In this document: positions 14,974 through 24,670 of the stretch, in pieces | Numbering within the stretch: the first letter of the stretch is position 1 | How the letters are laid out: each line of letters begins with the position of its first letter | DNA from: JACQZU01 sp041908165 | GTDB taxonomy: Bacteria; Acidobacteriota; Holophagae; Holophagales; Holophagaceae | Assembly: GCA_041908165.1 (NCBI GenBank) | Contig: JAYRFV010000070.1 | Span: 26,883 to 90,882 of the forward strand | Direction of reading: 5' to 3' | DNA length: 64,000 nt | Translations under genes and position numbers: made by a program | The notes under the pieces: generated by a model | What the model saw: the letters and a program-made list of their open reading frames with translations, nothing else | What the model was told of the DNA's origin: nothing | Databases searched by the model: none

Positions 14974-17595
14974 ATGACCCGCGTTGAACCCATCGAGATC
15001 GAAAAGGAAATGCGCAAGAGCTACCTCGATTACGCCATGAGCGTGATCGTGGGGCGGGCGCTGCCGGACGTGCGGGACGGCCTGAAGCCGGTGCACCGGC
15101 GGGTGCTGTTCGCCATGAAGGAGGCGGGCAACGACTGGAACCGGGCCTACAAGAAGTCGGCGCGCACCGTCGGCGACGTGATGGGCAAGTACCACCCGCA
15201 CGGCGACTCGGCGATCTACGACACCCTGGTCCGCCTGGCCCAGCCCTTCTCCATGCGCCACGTCCTGGTGGACGGCCAGGGCAACTTCGGCTCCATCGAC
15301 GGCGACAGCCCGGCCGCCATGCGCTACACCGAGGCCCGCCTGTCCCGGCTGGCCAACGAGATGATGGGCGACATCGACCAGGAGACCGTCGACTTCGGCC
15401 CCAACTACGACGAAAGCCAGCAGGAGCCCCTGGTCCTGCCGGCCAAGTTCCCGAACCTGCTGGTGAACGGCTCGCAGGGCATCGCCGTGGGCATGGCCAC
15501 CAGCATCCCGCCGCACAACCTGCGGGAGTGCTGCGGCGCCCTGGTCGCGCTGATCGACAACCCGTCCATCGGCCTGGACGTGCTGATGACCCACGTCAAG
15601 GGCCCCGACTTCCCGGGCGGGGGGCTCATGCTCGGCACCGAGGGCGTGGTCGACGCCTACCGCACCGGCCGCGGCCGCTGCGTGGTCCGGGCCAAGGCCC
15701 ACACCGAGCTGGTGCGGGTGAAGAACAAGGGCGAGGTGGAGCAGCTGGTGTTCACCGAGCTGCCCTACCAGGTGAACAAGGCCTCGCTCACCGAGAAGAT
15801 CGCCGAGCTGGTGCGGGACAAGAAGATCGACGGCATCGCCGACCTCCGCGACGAGTCCGACCGCGAGGGGCTGCGGCTGGTGGTGGAGCTGAAGAAGAAC
15901 GAGCCCAGCGACATCGTGCTCAACCAGCTGTACCAGCAGACCCAGCTGCAGAACAGCTTCCCGATCACCATGCTGACGATCGTCAACGGCCAGCCGCGGA
16001 TCTGCACCCTGCGCGAGATCCTCCAGGAGTTCATCGGCTTCCGCCGCGAGGTGGTCACCCGCCGCACCCTGTTCCAGCTGCGGAAGGCGGAGGAGCGGCA
16101 CCACATCCTGATGGGCCTGAAGATCGCCCTCGACCACCTGGACGCGGTCATCAAGCTGATCCGTGCCGCCCGCACGCCCGAGGAGGCCAAGGCCGGGCTG
16201 ATGGCCGGCGCCTTCGCCAGCGCCGCCGCCCTGAAGAGGGACCCGGGCCTGTGCCTGTCCGCCGCCCAGGCCCAGGCCATCCTCGACATGCGCCTGCAGC
16301 GCCTGACCGGCCTGGAGCGGGAGAAGATCCTCGAGGAGATCGCCGAGCTGGAGAAGACCATCGTCCAGCTCAAGGCCATCCTGGCCGACGAGAAGCTGCT
16401 GCTGAAGGTCATCAAGGACGAGCTCAAGGCCGTCGCCGACCAGTTCGGCAACGACCGCCGCACCGAGATCGTCGCCTATAGCGGCGAGATCCGGATGGAG
16501 GACGTGGTCCCCGACGACCCGATGGTGGTCACCATGTCCAAGACCGGCTACATCAAGCGCACCGAGCTGCTCGCCTACCGGCGCCAGAAGCGCGGCGGCA
16601 AGGGCAAGCTGGGCATGAAGATGAAGGACGAGGATTTCGTCGAGCAGCTGTTCCTGACCAAGGCCCACGACACCCTGATGGCCTTCACCGACCGCGGCTA
16701 CGTGTACGCCCTGAAGGTCTACGACCTGCCGGAGGCGGCCGCCTCCACCCGCGGCAAGCACATCCGCAACCTGATCAACCTCAAGGACGGCGAGAACGTG
16801 GTCACCCTGCTGACCCTCCGCGACTTCCCGGAGGGCGAGTCGCTGGTGTTCGCCACCTCCGACGGCACGGTGAAGCGGACCTCGCTGAGCCTCTATGCCA
16901 ACATCCGCAGCAACGGCCTGATCGCCCTGAACATCGAGGAGGGCAACCGGCTGATCGCCGTGCGCCGCTCCACCGGCGACCAGCAGGTGCTGCTGGTGAG
17001 CGCCCAGGGCAAGGCGATCCGCTTCCCCGAGGCCGACATCCGCGCGGTCGGCCGGGTCGCCACCGGTGTCCGCGGCATGCGCCTGGCGAGCGGCGACCAC
17101 CTCGTCGACATGGAAGTGGTGGATGCCCTGCCGGACCTGCCGGAGGGGGTCGAGCCGGACGAGGCCACCGAGTCCCATGGCATGCTGCTGACCGTCACCG
17201 AGAAGGGCTACGGCAAGCGCAGCCTGCTGCAGGACTACCGGCTGCAGGGCCGGGGCGGCACCGGCGTCATCAACATCCGCACCGGCGTGCGCAACGGGCC
17301 GGTGGTGGGGTCGGTGCTGGTCAAGCCCGGGGAGGGCTGCCTGCTCATCTCCCAGGAGGGCATGGTCATCCGCTTCGACATCGACAGCGTCCGCAAGACC
17401 GGCCGCAACGCCCTCGGCGTCCGGCTGGTGAAGTTCGCCGAGGACAAGGACAAGGACAAGGTGGTGGGGATCGCCAAGATCGACGCCAGCGCCCAGGCCC
17501 TCGACGAGGAGGACGACCTGGAGCTGGTGACCGATGCGGAAGCGGCCCAGCCGGGTCCCGACGAAAGCGGAACCCAGCGCAAGCTGGAGATCTGA
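14974..17595 (+). CDS. gyrA: DNA gyrase subunit A
   Basis: GyrA is the DNA-cleaving subunit of gyrase. The 873-residue protein begins with the conserved YLDYAMSVIVGRALPDVRDG block and has the catalytic tyrosine in AMRYTEARLS (Tyr118). The C-terminal beta-pinwheel contains the GyrA box QKRGGKGK (538-545), which distinguishes gyrase from topoisomerase IV ParC. A short acidic tail follows. It ends 6 bp before a convergent gene. Length is normal. No gene-level oddity is seen. Confidence 0.97.
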   Translation: MTRVEPIEIEKEMRKSYLDYAMSVIVGRALPDVRDGLKPVHRRVLFAMKEAGNDWNRAYKKSARTVGDVMGKYHPHGDSAIYDTLVRLAQPFSMRHVLVDGQGNFGSIDGDSPAAMRYTEARLSRLANEMMGDIDQETVDFGPNYDESQQEPLVLPAKFPNLLVNGSQGIAVGMATSIPPHNLRECCGALVALIDNPSIGLDVLMTHVKGPDFPGGGLMLGTEGVVDAYRTGRGRCVVRAKAHTELVRVKNKGEVEQLVFTELPYQVNKASLTEKIAELVRDKKIDGIADLRDESDREGLRLVVELKKNEPSDIVLNQLYQQTQLQNSFPITMLTIVNGQPRICTLREILQEFIGFRREVVTRRTLFQLRKAEERHHILMGLKIALDHLDAVIKLIRAARTPEEAKAGLMAGAFASAAALKRDPGLCLSAAQAQAILDMRLQRLTGLEREKILEEIAELEKTIVQLKAILADEKLLLKVIKDELKAVADQFGNDRRTEIVAYSGEIRMEDVVPDDPMVVTMSKTGYIKRTELLAYRRQKRGGKGKLGMKMKDEDFVEQLFLTKAHDTLMAFTDRGYVYALKVYDLPEAAASTRGKHIRNLINLKDGENVVTLLTLRDFPEGESLVFATSDGTVKRTSLSLYANIRSNGLIALNIEEGNRLIAVRRSTGDQQVLLVSAQGKAIRFPEADIRAVGRVATGVRGMRLASGDHLVDMEVVDALPDLPEGVEPDEATESHGMLLTVTEKGYGKRSLLQDYRLQGRGGTGVINIRTGVRNGPVVGSVLVKPGEGCLLISQEGMVIRFDIDSVRKTGRNALGVRLVKFAEDKDKDKVVGIAKIDASAQALDEEDDLELVTDAEAAQPGPDESGTQRKLEI

Positions 17596-17601
17596 CCCCG
17601 G

Positions 17602-18889
17602 TCAGCGGGAGGGGTCGTAGCCGCTGGCCCGCAGCAGCGCCTTGGGATCGCGCAGGCGGAGCAGGTCGGCGAGGGCGGCGCGCTTGTCGGCGGCCCGGGC
17701 GTGGTAGGCCCGGGCGATCCGGAACCCGACGTAGTAGCCCAGGGCCGCCGGCCAGTCCGGTCGGGCCCGGTCATTGTTGGCGATCCAGTCCCGGCAGTCG
17801 GTCCCGTCCATGGCCTGGACGAAGCGCGCCCACACCTCCCCGCTCGTGGGCGTCACCCCAGGTCCGATAGGCCGGTTCCGGCAGGTCGGGACAGACCAGC
17901 GTGGCGATGAAGTCGGCCGTCCCCTCGACCAGCGCCTGGCGGAGCAGGCTGGGCGTGCCGCCCCCGGTCTGCTGGAAGTGCACCAGTTCGTGGACGACCA
18001 CCGAAGGGAGTTCCTCCACCGGGCGGAACAGGTCGAGGTCGCGGGGGCCGAATTCACCCAGGTCGACCCCGGGCGCGCGGCAGTACACCTCGGCGCCGAT
18101 GACCAGGCCGTTGGCGGTGGCGGTTCCGCCGGAGCGGAAGTGGCCCACCACGAAGCTGATCTGGGGAAAGAAGGTGGGGGGGTACAGGGCCTTCATCCGC
18201 CCGAGGGCCGCCAGGATCGCCGGCCGCTGGGCGTCGATGGCGGCCTCCAGGGCGCCCAGGGAGCCGAAGAACCGCGGAAGGGCGCCGAAGGTGCCCGCAA
18301 GCCGGTCGAGGTCCTGGATCTTGCCCAGGGCGAGGAAATCCACCAGGCCTGGTGACCCGGGGTGGAGGTAGAGGTCGGCCACCCGGGCCATGCGCGCGTC
18401 CTGGGCCTGGGTGGGAAAGGGTTCGCCCAGTGTGGCGCGAAGCCGGCCGAGGTCGGCCGTCACCAGCCGGGCCCGGGCGGGGTCGCCGTGGTTGCGCCTG
18501 AAGCGCCGATCGTTGGCCTCCACCTGCTTGAGCAGGGCCGCCCAGCGGGGCTGACCGGACAGGCTGGCCAGGTCGGGGTCGCCGGCCATGCCGTCCCGGT
18601 CGCGGTAGCCCCGGGCTGAGGATCGGGCCAGGGCTTCGAGTGCGGCGCGGTTCCGACCGGCCCGGGCGAAGGCGCAGGCGGCGTTGTAGTAACCCTGCGC
18701 CGCCAGAGCCGGATGGGCGGCGGCGGCGGCCTGGAACCCGGCCGCCGCCGCCGTGAACCGGTGTTCACGGGCCGCCGTGCTGCCCTCCTGGTAGAGGCGG
18801 GCGGCGGCGAGGGTGTCGGAGGCGGTCAGCGAGGATCCGGCCAGCAGCCCCCAGAGGGCGGCCAGAGCCAAGTGGGAACGAGGACGCAC
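17602..18889 (-). pseudogene. Exported HExxH metallopeptidase, frameshifted
   Basis: A signal peptide (LALAALWGLLAGSSLTA) is followed by a TPR-like Ala-rich region and then a zinc-protease core, VVVHELVHFQQ plus a downstream EGTADF glutamate, resembling DUF2268/gluzincin-type exported proteases. The frame from 18889 runs well to GDAHERG and then degenerates before a stop at 17771. The matching continuation (EVWARFVQAMDGTDCRDW to DPSR) is in another frame down to 17602. One extra base in the CCCC run at 17838-17841 explains the break; removing it joins the two parts into a protein of about 428 residues. It may be a sequencing error, a true pseudogene or phase variation. Confidence 0.75.
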
Positions 18890-18936
18890 GGGGACTCCAG
18901 GAAGATCCCCCGGTTACCGCGGCCCGGCCCGCGCGT

Positions 18937-20307
18937 TTAGGCCCGGCCCGGAACCGGATGGCCGGCCAGGCAGGCGATCCCGGCCTGGAGATCCTCCTCG
19001 GACAGGCTGTGGTCGGCCAGTTGTCCGTCCAGGAAGGCGCCGTAGCCGTTCAGGTCCATGAGGCCGTGGCCGCTGAGGTTGAAGAGGATCACCCTCTCCT
19101 TGCCTTCTTCGCGCGCCTGCACGGCGGCGCGGATGGCCATGGCGATGGCGTGGCTGGACTCGGGCGCCGGAATGATGCCCTCGGTGCGGGCGAAGGCCAT
19201 GGCGGCGGAGAAGCACTCCAGCTGCTGGATCGCCACCGGGGTCACCAGGCCGTCGACCACGGTCTTGCTCACCAGCGGCGCCATGCCGTGGTAGCGCAGG
19301 CCGCCGGCGTGGATGCCGGGCGGCATGAAGGTGTGGCCGAGGCTGTGCATGGGCATCAGCGGGGTCATCCGCGCCACGTCGCCGTGGTCGTAGGCGTAGG
19401 GCCCGCGGGTGAGGGTCGGGCAGGAGGCCGGTTCCACGGCGAAGAACTCCGTCTGCGCGCCGTGCAGCTTGTCGCGCAGGAACGGGAAGGCCAGGCCGGC
19501 GAAGTTGCTGCCGCCGCCCACACAGCCGATGACCGCGTCGATCTTCGCCTCGCCGGCGGCGGCCATCTGCTTCTGGGCCTCCAGGCCGATGATGGTCTGG
19601 TGCAGCAGCACGTGGTTGAGCACGCTGCCGAGGGTGTAGCGGGTCTTGCCGGTGGGGTCGGTGACGGCGGCCTCCACCGCCTCGCTGATGGCGATGCCCA
19701 GGCTGCCCGGGGAGGTCCGGTCCTGGGCCAGGATCGCCCGGCCGGCGGCGGTCTCCGGGCTGGGGCTGGCGACGCACTCCCCGCCCCAGGTGCGCATCAT
19801 CATCTTGCGGAAGGGCTTCTGGTCGAAGCTCACGCGCACCATGAAGATCTTGCATTCGAGGCCGAACTGGGCGCAGGCGAAGGCGATGCTGCTGCCCCAC
19901 TGGCCGGCGCCGGTCTCCGAGGTGATCCGGGTCATGCCGGCGACCTTGTTGTAGTAGGCCTGGGCCACCGCCGTATTGACCTTGTGGCTGCCGGCCGGGC
20001 TGACGCTCTCGTTCTTGAAGTAGATCCGCGCCGGCGTCTTCAGGTGCGCCTCGAGCGCGCGGGCCCGGTGCAGCGGCGTGGGCCGGTAGCGCAGCAGGAT
20101 CTCCAGGACCTCGTCGGGAATCGCGATGAAGCGCTCCTGGCTCATCTCCTGCTCGATGAGGTTCATGGGGAAGACAGCGGCGAGGGCGTCCGGCGACACC
20201 GACTGGCCGTCCGGACCCAGCGGCGGCAGCGGCGGGGTCGGCAGGTCCGCGGCCAGGTTGTACCAGGAGCGCGGGATGTCATCGGCGGCGAGGTTGTAGC
20301 GGGACAT
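18937..20307 (-). CDS. trpB: Tryptophan synthase beta-like enzyme (TrpB2 type)
   Basis: This 456-residue fold-type II PLP enzyme is of the longer TrpB2 class, which condenses indole with serine. Visible hallmarks are RPTPLHRA (about 75-82), the PLP lysine in SPAGSHKVN (Lys109), ETGAGQWGSS, the phosphate-binding GCVGGGSNFAG and NLSGHG near the end. The ATG at 20307 is chosen over the one 12 bp upstream because GGAG lies 6 nt ahead. It follows trpR by 22 bp in the same orientation, so the pair is probably an operon repressed by tryptophan. No trpA is adjacent, as is common for TrpB2, so it may salvage free indole. Confidence 0.88.
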   Translation of the reverse strand: MSRYNLAADDIPRSWYNLAADLPTPPLPPLGPDGQSVSPDALAAVFPMNLIEQEMSQERFIAIPDEVLEILLRYRPTPLHRARALEAHLKTPARIYFKNESVSPAGSHKVNTAVAQAYYNKVAGMTRITSETGAGQWGSSIAFACAQFGLECKIFMVRVSFDQKPFRKMMMRTWGGECVASPSPETAAGRAILAQDRTSPGSLGIAISEAVEAAVTDPTGKTRYTLGSVLNHVLLHQTIIGLEAQKQMAAAGEAKIDAVIGCVGGGSNFAGLAFPFLRDKLHGAQTEFFAVEPASCPTLTRGPYAYDHGDVARMTPLMPMHSLGHTFMPPGIHAGGLRYHGMAPLVSKTVVDGLVTPVAIQQLECFSAAMAFARTEGIIPAPESSHAIAMAIRAAVQAREEGKERVILFNLSGHGLMDLNGYGAFLDGQLADHSLSEEDLQAGIACLAGHPVPGRA

Positions 20308-20329
20308 GGGGGGCTCCATGGAGAAGGGA

Positions 20330-20617
20330 TCAGGCGGGACGGACCCGGGCGAGCACCTGGCGCAGGGCCGATCCGGGCTTCTTCAGTTCCCGCGAACCGC
20401 GGGTGATCTTGCACAGGCTCAGGTGCAGTTCGCTGGCGATGTGCCGCTGGGTTTCGCCGGCCTCGAGCCGTTTCAGGAGCTCCCACCGGGAGCCCAGGTC
20501 GGCGGTCTCGGCCGGGGTCAGGATCTCCCGCAGGAAACGCTCCACCAGGTCCGGTTCGTGGAGCCGGGCCAGGGTGCGCGCGAAGTTGGTGAAGGGGTCC
20601 ATGTTGTTTCTATTCAT
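20330..20617 (-). CDS. trpR: Trp operon repressor
   Basis: This ~95-residue helical DNA-binding protein matches TrpR, the tryptophan-activated repressor. Its centre reads LTPAETADLGSRWELLKRLEAGE, and the recognition region is QRHIASELHLSLCKITRGSRELKK, paralleling the E. coli [23 protein letters not shown] region. Two starts are possible: ATG 20617 (used here) and ATG 20602 (MDPFTNF, 90 residues). The predicted promoter places transcription start at about 20615-20617, so translation is either leaderless from 20617 or starts at 20602. The gene lies directly upstream of trpB and downstream of AMMECR1. Confidence 0.85.
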   Translation of the reverse strand: MNRNNMDPFTNFARTLARLHEPDLVERFLREILTPAETADLGSRWELLKRLEAGETQRHIASELHLSLCKITRGSRELKKPGSALRQVLARVRPA

Positions 20618-20651
20618 AGAAACAATAGAGGACCTTCAGCACCTCTGTCAA
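20604..20651 (-). promoter_or_regulatory. trpR-trpB promoter with overlapping palindromic operator
   Basis: On the minus strand TTGACA (20651-20646), an 18-bp spacer and TATTGT (20627-20622) form a good promoter. Overlapping its -10 is a perfect 9-bp inverted repeat (TTGTTTCTA / TAGAAACAA, 4-bp spacer, 20604-20625). A repressor bound there would block transcription, consistent with TrpR autoregulation. It does not resemble the E. coli CTAG-containing operator core closely. Confidence 0.6.
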
Positions 20652-20664
20652 CCGGCGGTTGCCC

Positions 20665-21183
20665 TCAGCCGTGGCGGACCACGGTGAACCGCTGCAGCCG
20701 CACCGGCTCCAGGGGGCCGATGCCGGCCTTGCGGCGCGCGATCTCGAGCTGCTGCTCGACCCGGGCGATGCCTTCCAGGGCCGGCAGCAGCACGCCCCGG
20801 CGGCCGTCCGGTGCGGCCACCACCACGCCGAAGCGGGCCGGATCGAGGTCCTGGGGTCCCGCCGCCGGCTCCAGCGGGCCGAGCACGTCGACCATCACCT
20901 GCAGCCCATCCAACTCGTCGGCGGTCAGCGGGCTGAAACGCCGGTCCTCGCGGGCGGAGGCATGGCCGTTCCGGAGGATCTCCAGCGGCAGGGAGGCGGT
21001 CTGCGGTTCGAGGGTGCCGATGCAGCCGCGCAGCGCCCCGCCGGCCGCGTGAAGGCTGACGAAGCAGGCGCCGGGCGCCGCCGGAAGGCCGGCGCCGAGC
21101 CCCTCCGGCACACGGTCCAGGCGCCGCCCGTGGCGGGCCGCCTCGGCCACCGCGCAACGCGCCAGTTCGACCCAAGGATCCAT
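20665..21183 (-). CDS. AMMECR1 domain protein
   Basis: This 172-residue protein matches the AMMECR1 family, with the hallmark LRGCIGT in the first half, followed by DRRFSPLTADEL and a conserved GRRGVLLP segment. The start at 21183 (MDPWVELA) follows GGGGGACCG. The family is widespread in archaea and bacteria and sometimes joined to MEMO or radical SAM proteins, but its biochemical role is unknown. No such partner lies nearby. It is upstream of trpR on the same strand and 85 bp from a divergent gene. Confidence 0.85.
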   Translation of the reverse strand: MDPWVELARCAVAEAARHGRRLDRVPEGLGAGLPAAPGACFVSLHAAGGALRGCIGTLEPQTASLPLEILRNGHASAREDRRFSPLTADELDGLQVMVDVLGPLEPAAGPQDLDPARFGVVVAAPDGRRGVLLPALEGIARVEQQLEIARRKAGIGPLEPVRLQRFTVVRHG

Positions 21184-21268
21184 CGGTCCCCCGGCCCCAA
21201 GCTTAGGCGAAGGAGCGCTTGGTGCCGCCGGGCCGATCCGGGAAAATGGTGGGTTCCCGGGAGATCCC

Positions 21269-22252
21269 ATGGCTTCGCTCACCCTCGGCCCGGTCGGCCG
21301 CTTCGTCCAGCACCACTTCCGCCACTTCAACGCGGCGGCCCTGGTGGACGCGGCCCAGGGCTACCACGACTACCTGCAGGGCGGCGGCCGGATGATGGTC
21401 ACCCTGGCGGGCGCCATGAGCACCGCCGAACTGGGGCTGTCCCTGGCGGAGATGATCCGCCAGGACAAGGTCCACCTGATCGTCTGCACCGGCGCCAACC
21501 TCGAGGAGGACATCTTCAACCTGGTGGCCCACGACTTCTATGAACGGGTGCCGCACTACCGCGACCTCACGCCCGCCGACGAGAAGGCCCTGCTGGACCG
21601 GCACATGAACCGGGTGACCGACACCTGCATCCCGGAGATGGAGGCCATGCGCCGCATGGAAAAGGCGATGCTGGAGGTCTGGACCGCGGCGGACGCCAAA
21701 GGCGAGCGCTACTTCCCGCACGAGTTCTTCCAGCAGGTGCTGAAGAGCGGCAAGTACGAGGAGCACTACCAGATCGACCCGAAGCACTCATGGATGCTGG
21801 CGGCCCTCGAAAAGAACGTGCCCATCGTCGTACCCGGCTGGGAGGACAGCACCCTCGGCAACATGTACGCCGCCGCCGTGATACGCGGCGAGGTGAAGAA
21901 CGTCCACACGGTGCGCACCGGGATCGAGTACATGACCTGGCTGGCCGAGTTCTACGAGACCAGCACCCGGCAGAGCCCCCTGGGCATGTTCCAGATCGGC
22001 GGCGGGATCGCGGGCGACTTCCCGATCTGCGTGGTGCCCATGCTGCACCAGGACCTGGAGCGGGAGGCGCCGCTCTGGGGCTACTTCTGCCAGATCAGCG
22101 ACAGCACCACCTCCTACGGCTCCTACTCCGGCGCCGTCCCCAACGAGAAGATCACCTGGGGCAAGCTGGCCATGGACACCCCCAAGTTCATCATCGAGAG
22201 CGACGCCACCATTGTCGCTCCGCTGGTGTTCGCCTACCTGCTGGGCTGGTAG
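21269..22252 (+). CDS. Deoxyhypusine synthase-like protein
   Basis: This 327-residue protein belongs to the deoxyhypusine synthase fold family. Seen motifs include GAMSTAELG, IVCTGANLEEDIFN, the NAD-binding region around QIGGGIAGDFPICVVPML, and the lysine in ITWGKLAMD (Lys299), which corresponds to the catalytic lysine of eukaryotic enzymes. Bacteria lack eIF5A, and bacterial members are suspected to transfer the aminobutyl group of spermidine to other acceptors, for example in homospermidine-type chemistry. The gene stands alone, so substrate is unknown. The family call is strong and function is inference. Confidence 0.85.
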   Translation: MASLTLGPVGRFVQHHFRHFNAAALVDAAQGYHDYLQGGGRMMVTLAGAMSTAELGLSLAEMIRQDKVHLIVCTGANLEEDIFNLVAHDFYERVPHYRDLTPADEKALLDRHMNRVTDTCIPEMEAMRRMEKAMLEVWTAADAKGERYFPHEFFQQVLKSGKYEEHYQIDPKHSWMLAALEKNVPIVVPGWEDSTLGNMYAAAVIRGEVKNVHTVRTGIEYMTWLAEFYETSTRQSPLGMFQIGGGIAGDFPICVVPMLHQDLEREAPLWGYFCQISDSTTSYGSYSGAVPNEKITWGKLAMDTPKFIIESDATIVAPLVFAYLLGW

Positions 22253-22292
22253 AAGCCGACCCGAAGGGCGGGAACAGCGCCAGAATGGAACC

Positions 22293-22316
22293 ACCGGCCC
22301 CCGGGCGGGGGCCGGT
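22293..22316 (+). terminator. Strong GC stem-loop after DHS-like gene
   Basis: A perfect 10-bp stem (ACCGGCCCCC / GGGGGCCGGT) with a 4-nt loop lies 40 bp after the stop codon and just before the next gene's GGGAGG. It lacks a T-tract, so termination efficiency is uncertain. Confidence 0.4.
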
Positions 22317-22333
22317 AGCTTCGGGAGGTCCCC

Positions 22334-22870
22334 ATGCTGCTGCCCATCCTCCTGGCCGTGGCCGCCGATCCACCCGCGGTGCCCCCCGCCCCGCCGGCCA
22401 TCGTGCTCACCCGCGACGGCCGCGAACCCACGGACCTCCCGGCGGGCTCCCTGGAACTGTCCGAGAACAGCCTGCCCGAGGATGCGATCAAGAACGCCGC
22501 GGAACGGGTCGACCCCCGCGCCCCGGTCCGGGGAGGGACGGGCGTCGGCACCGGCGTCACCTACCTCCGCGACACCAAGGAGAGCGCCAGCAAGGGCATC
22601 CGCCACCTGCGCGCGGTGGTGCGGCCGGGCGAGCGGATCGAGGCGCGGGTGCTCGGCGCGGCCCCGGACAAGGTGTTCCTCCGCTTCTGGAACCCGCCGA
22701 AAGGCGACCCCTTCGCCGCCCAGTTCCTGCGCTGGAACCAGATGGGCCGGAACGTGGCCCAGGTGCTCGAGTTCAAGAACACCCTGGGCAGCGACTACCA
22801 CCTGGTCCTGGTGCTGGAGGGCTTCGCCGGCTACCCCTACCGGCTCAAGCTCACGCGCAAGGGGCCCTGA
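22334..22870 (+). CDS. Hypothetical exported protein
   Basis: This 178-residue protein starts at an ATG with GGGAGG 6 nt ahead. It begins with a short hydrophobic stretch (LLPILLAVAA) followed by a Pro-rich segment, which may be a brief signal peptide. The rest is soluble, with a predicted beta-rich end (HLVLVLEGFAGYPYRLKL). No family is recognised and no catalytic motif is seen. Codon use and GC match the neighbours, so the gene is probably native. It converges with the gene that follows. Confidence 0.6.
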   Translation: MLLPILLAVAADPPAVPPAPPAIVLTRDGREPTDLPAGSLELSENSLPEDAIKNAAERVDPRAPVRGGTGVGTGVTYLRDTKESASKGIRHLRAVVRPGERIEARVLGAAPDKVFLRFWNPPKGDPFAAQFLRWNQMGRNVAQVLEFKNTLGSDYHLVLVLEGFAGYPYRLKLTRKGP

Positions 22871-22885
22871 GCCATCCCAGGCGGC

Positions 22886-23316
22886 TCACCCTTCCAGATA
22901 GGGTCCCCAGTCGCCGTCGCTGAGTTCGACCGCCTCGCGCAGCAGGCGCGGCAGCCGGTCCTCGGGGAAGAGGTAGGCCCAGGCGACGTAGCGGTGCCCG
23001 GCGTCGAGCACCAGGGGGACCGCCCGGCGCAGGTACAGTTCCTCCTCGACGCCTTCCAGGGGATCCAGGTCGGCGAGGGCGGATTCAAGCATCTCCTCGT
23101 CGTCGTAACCGACGAACTCCCCAATGACCCAGCCGGGGCCGGGCGGCGGGGATTCGGGCTCCGCGCCGGGCACCAGGGCGGCGTCGCCGTTGGGCAGCCG
23201 GAACAGGCGGCCCGGCGTCCAGGCGCGGCACAGGCCCTCCGGGTGGGTGCGCTGCAGCCAGCCGTGGCGGGATCCGCCTTCGCGCAGGCTGCCGTACACG
23301 AACAGGCCGTCGGCGT

Positions 23317-23320
<4 letters not shown>
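22886..23320 (-). CDS. Gamma-glutamylcyclotransferase-like protein
   Basis: This 144-residue protein has the AIG2/GGCT fold signature: an N-terminal LFVYGSLREGGSRHGWL and a conserved central EFVGYDDEEMLESALADLDPLEG with the acidic catalytic region, then a WAYLFPE strand. The family acts on gamma-glutamyl amines or peptides, releasing 5-oxoproline. It starts at a GTG overlapping the glyA stop codon (GTGA), so it is translationally coupled to glyA. That start is the only one giving the intact N-terminal strand. Substrate is unknown. Confidence 0.8.
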
Positions 23321-24561
<1,241 letters not shown>

Positions 24562-24670
24562 CGGGGCACCTCTGGGCACCATCCTAGCGCCGCCGGGCGG
24601 AGCGCCGGGTGGACGCCGTCACATCGGCCGCCCCCGTGGGCTTCTGCCACCATGGAGCGAGGAGCACCGC

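Noticed and set aside
17602..18889. Programmed ribosomal frameshift in the metallopeptidase gene
   Set aside because: No slippery heptamer or downstream stimulatory structure is evident; a single-base indel in a homopolymer is simpler.
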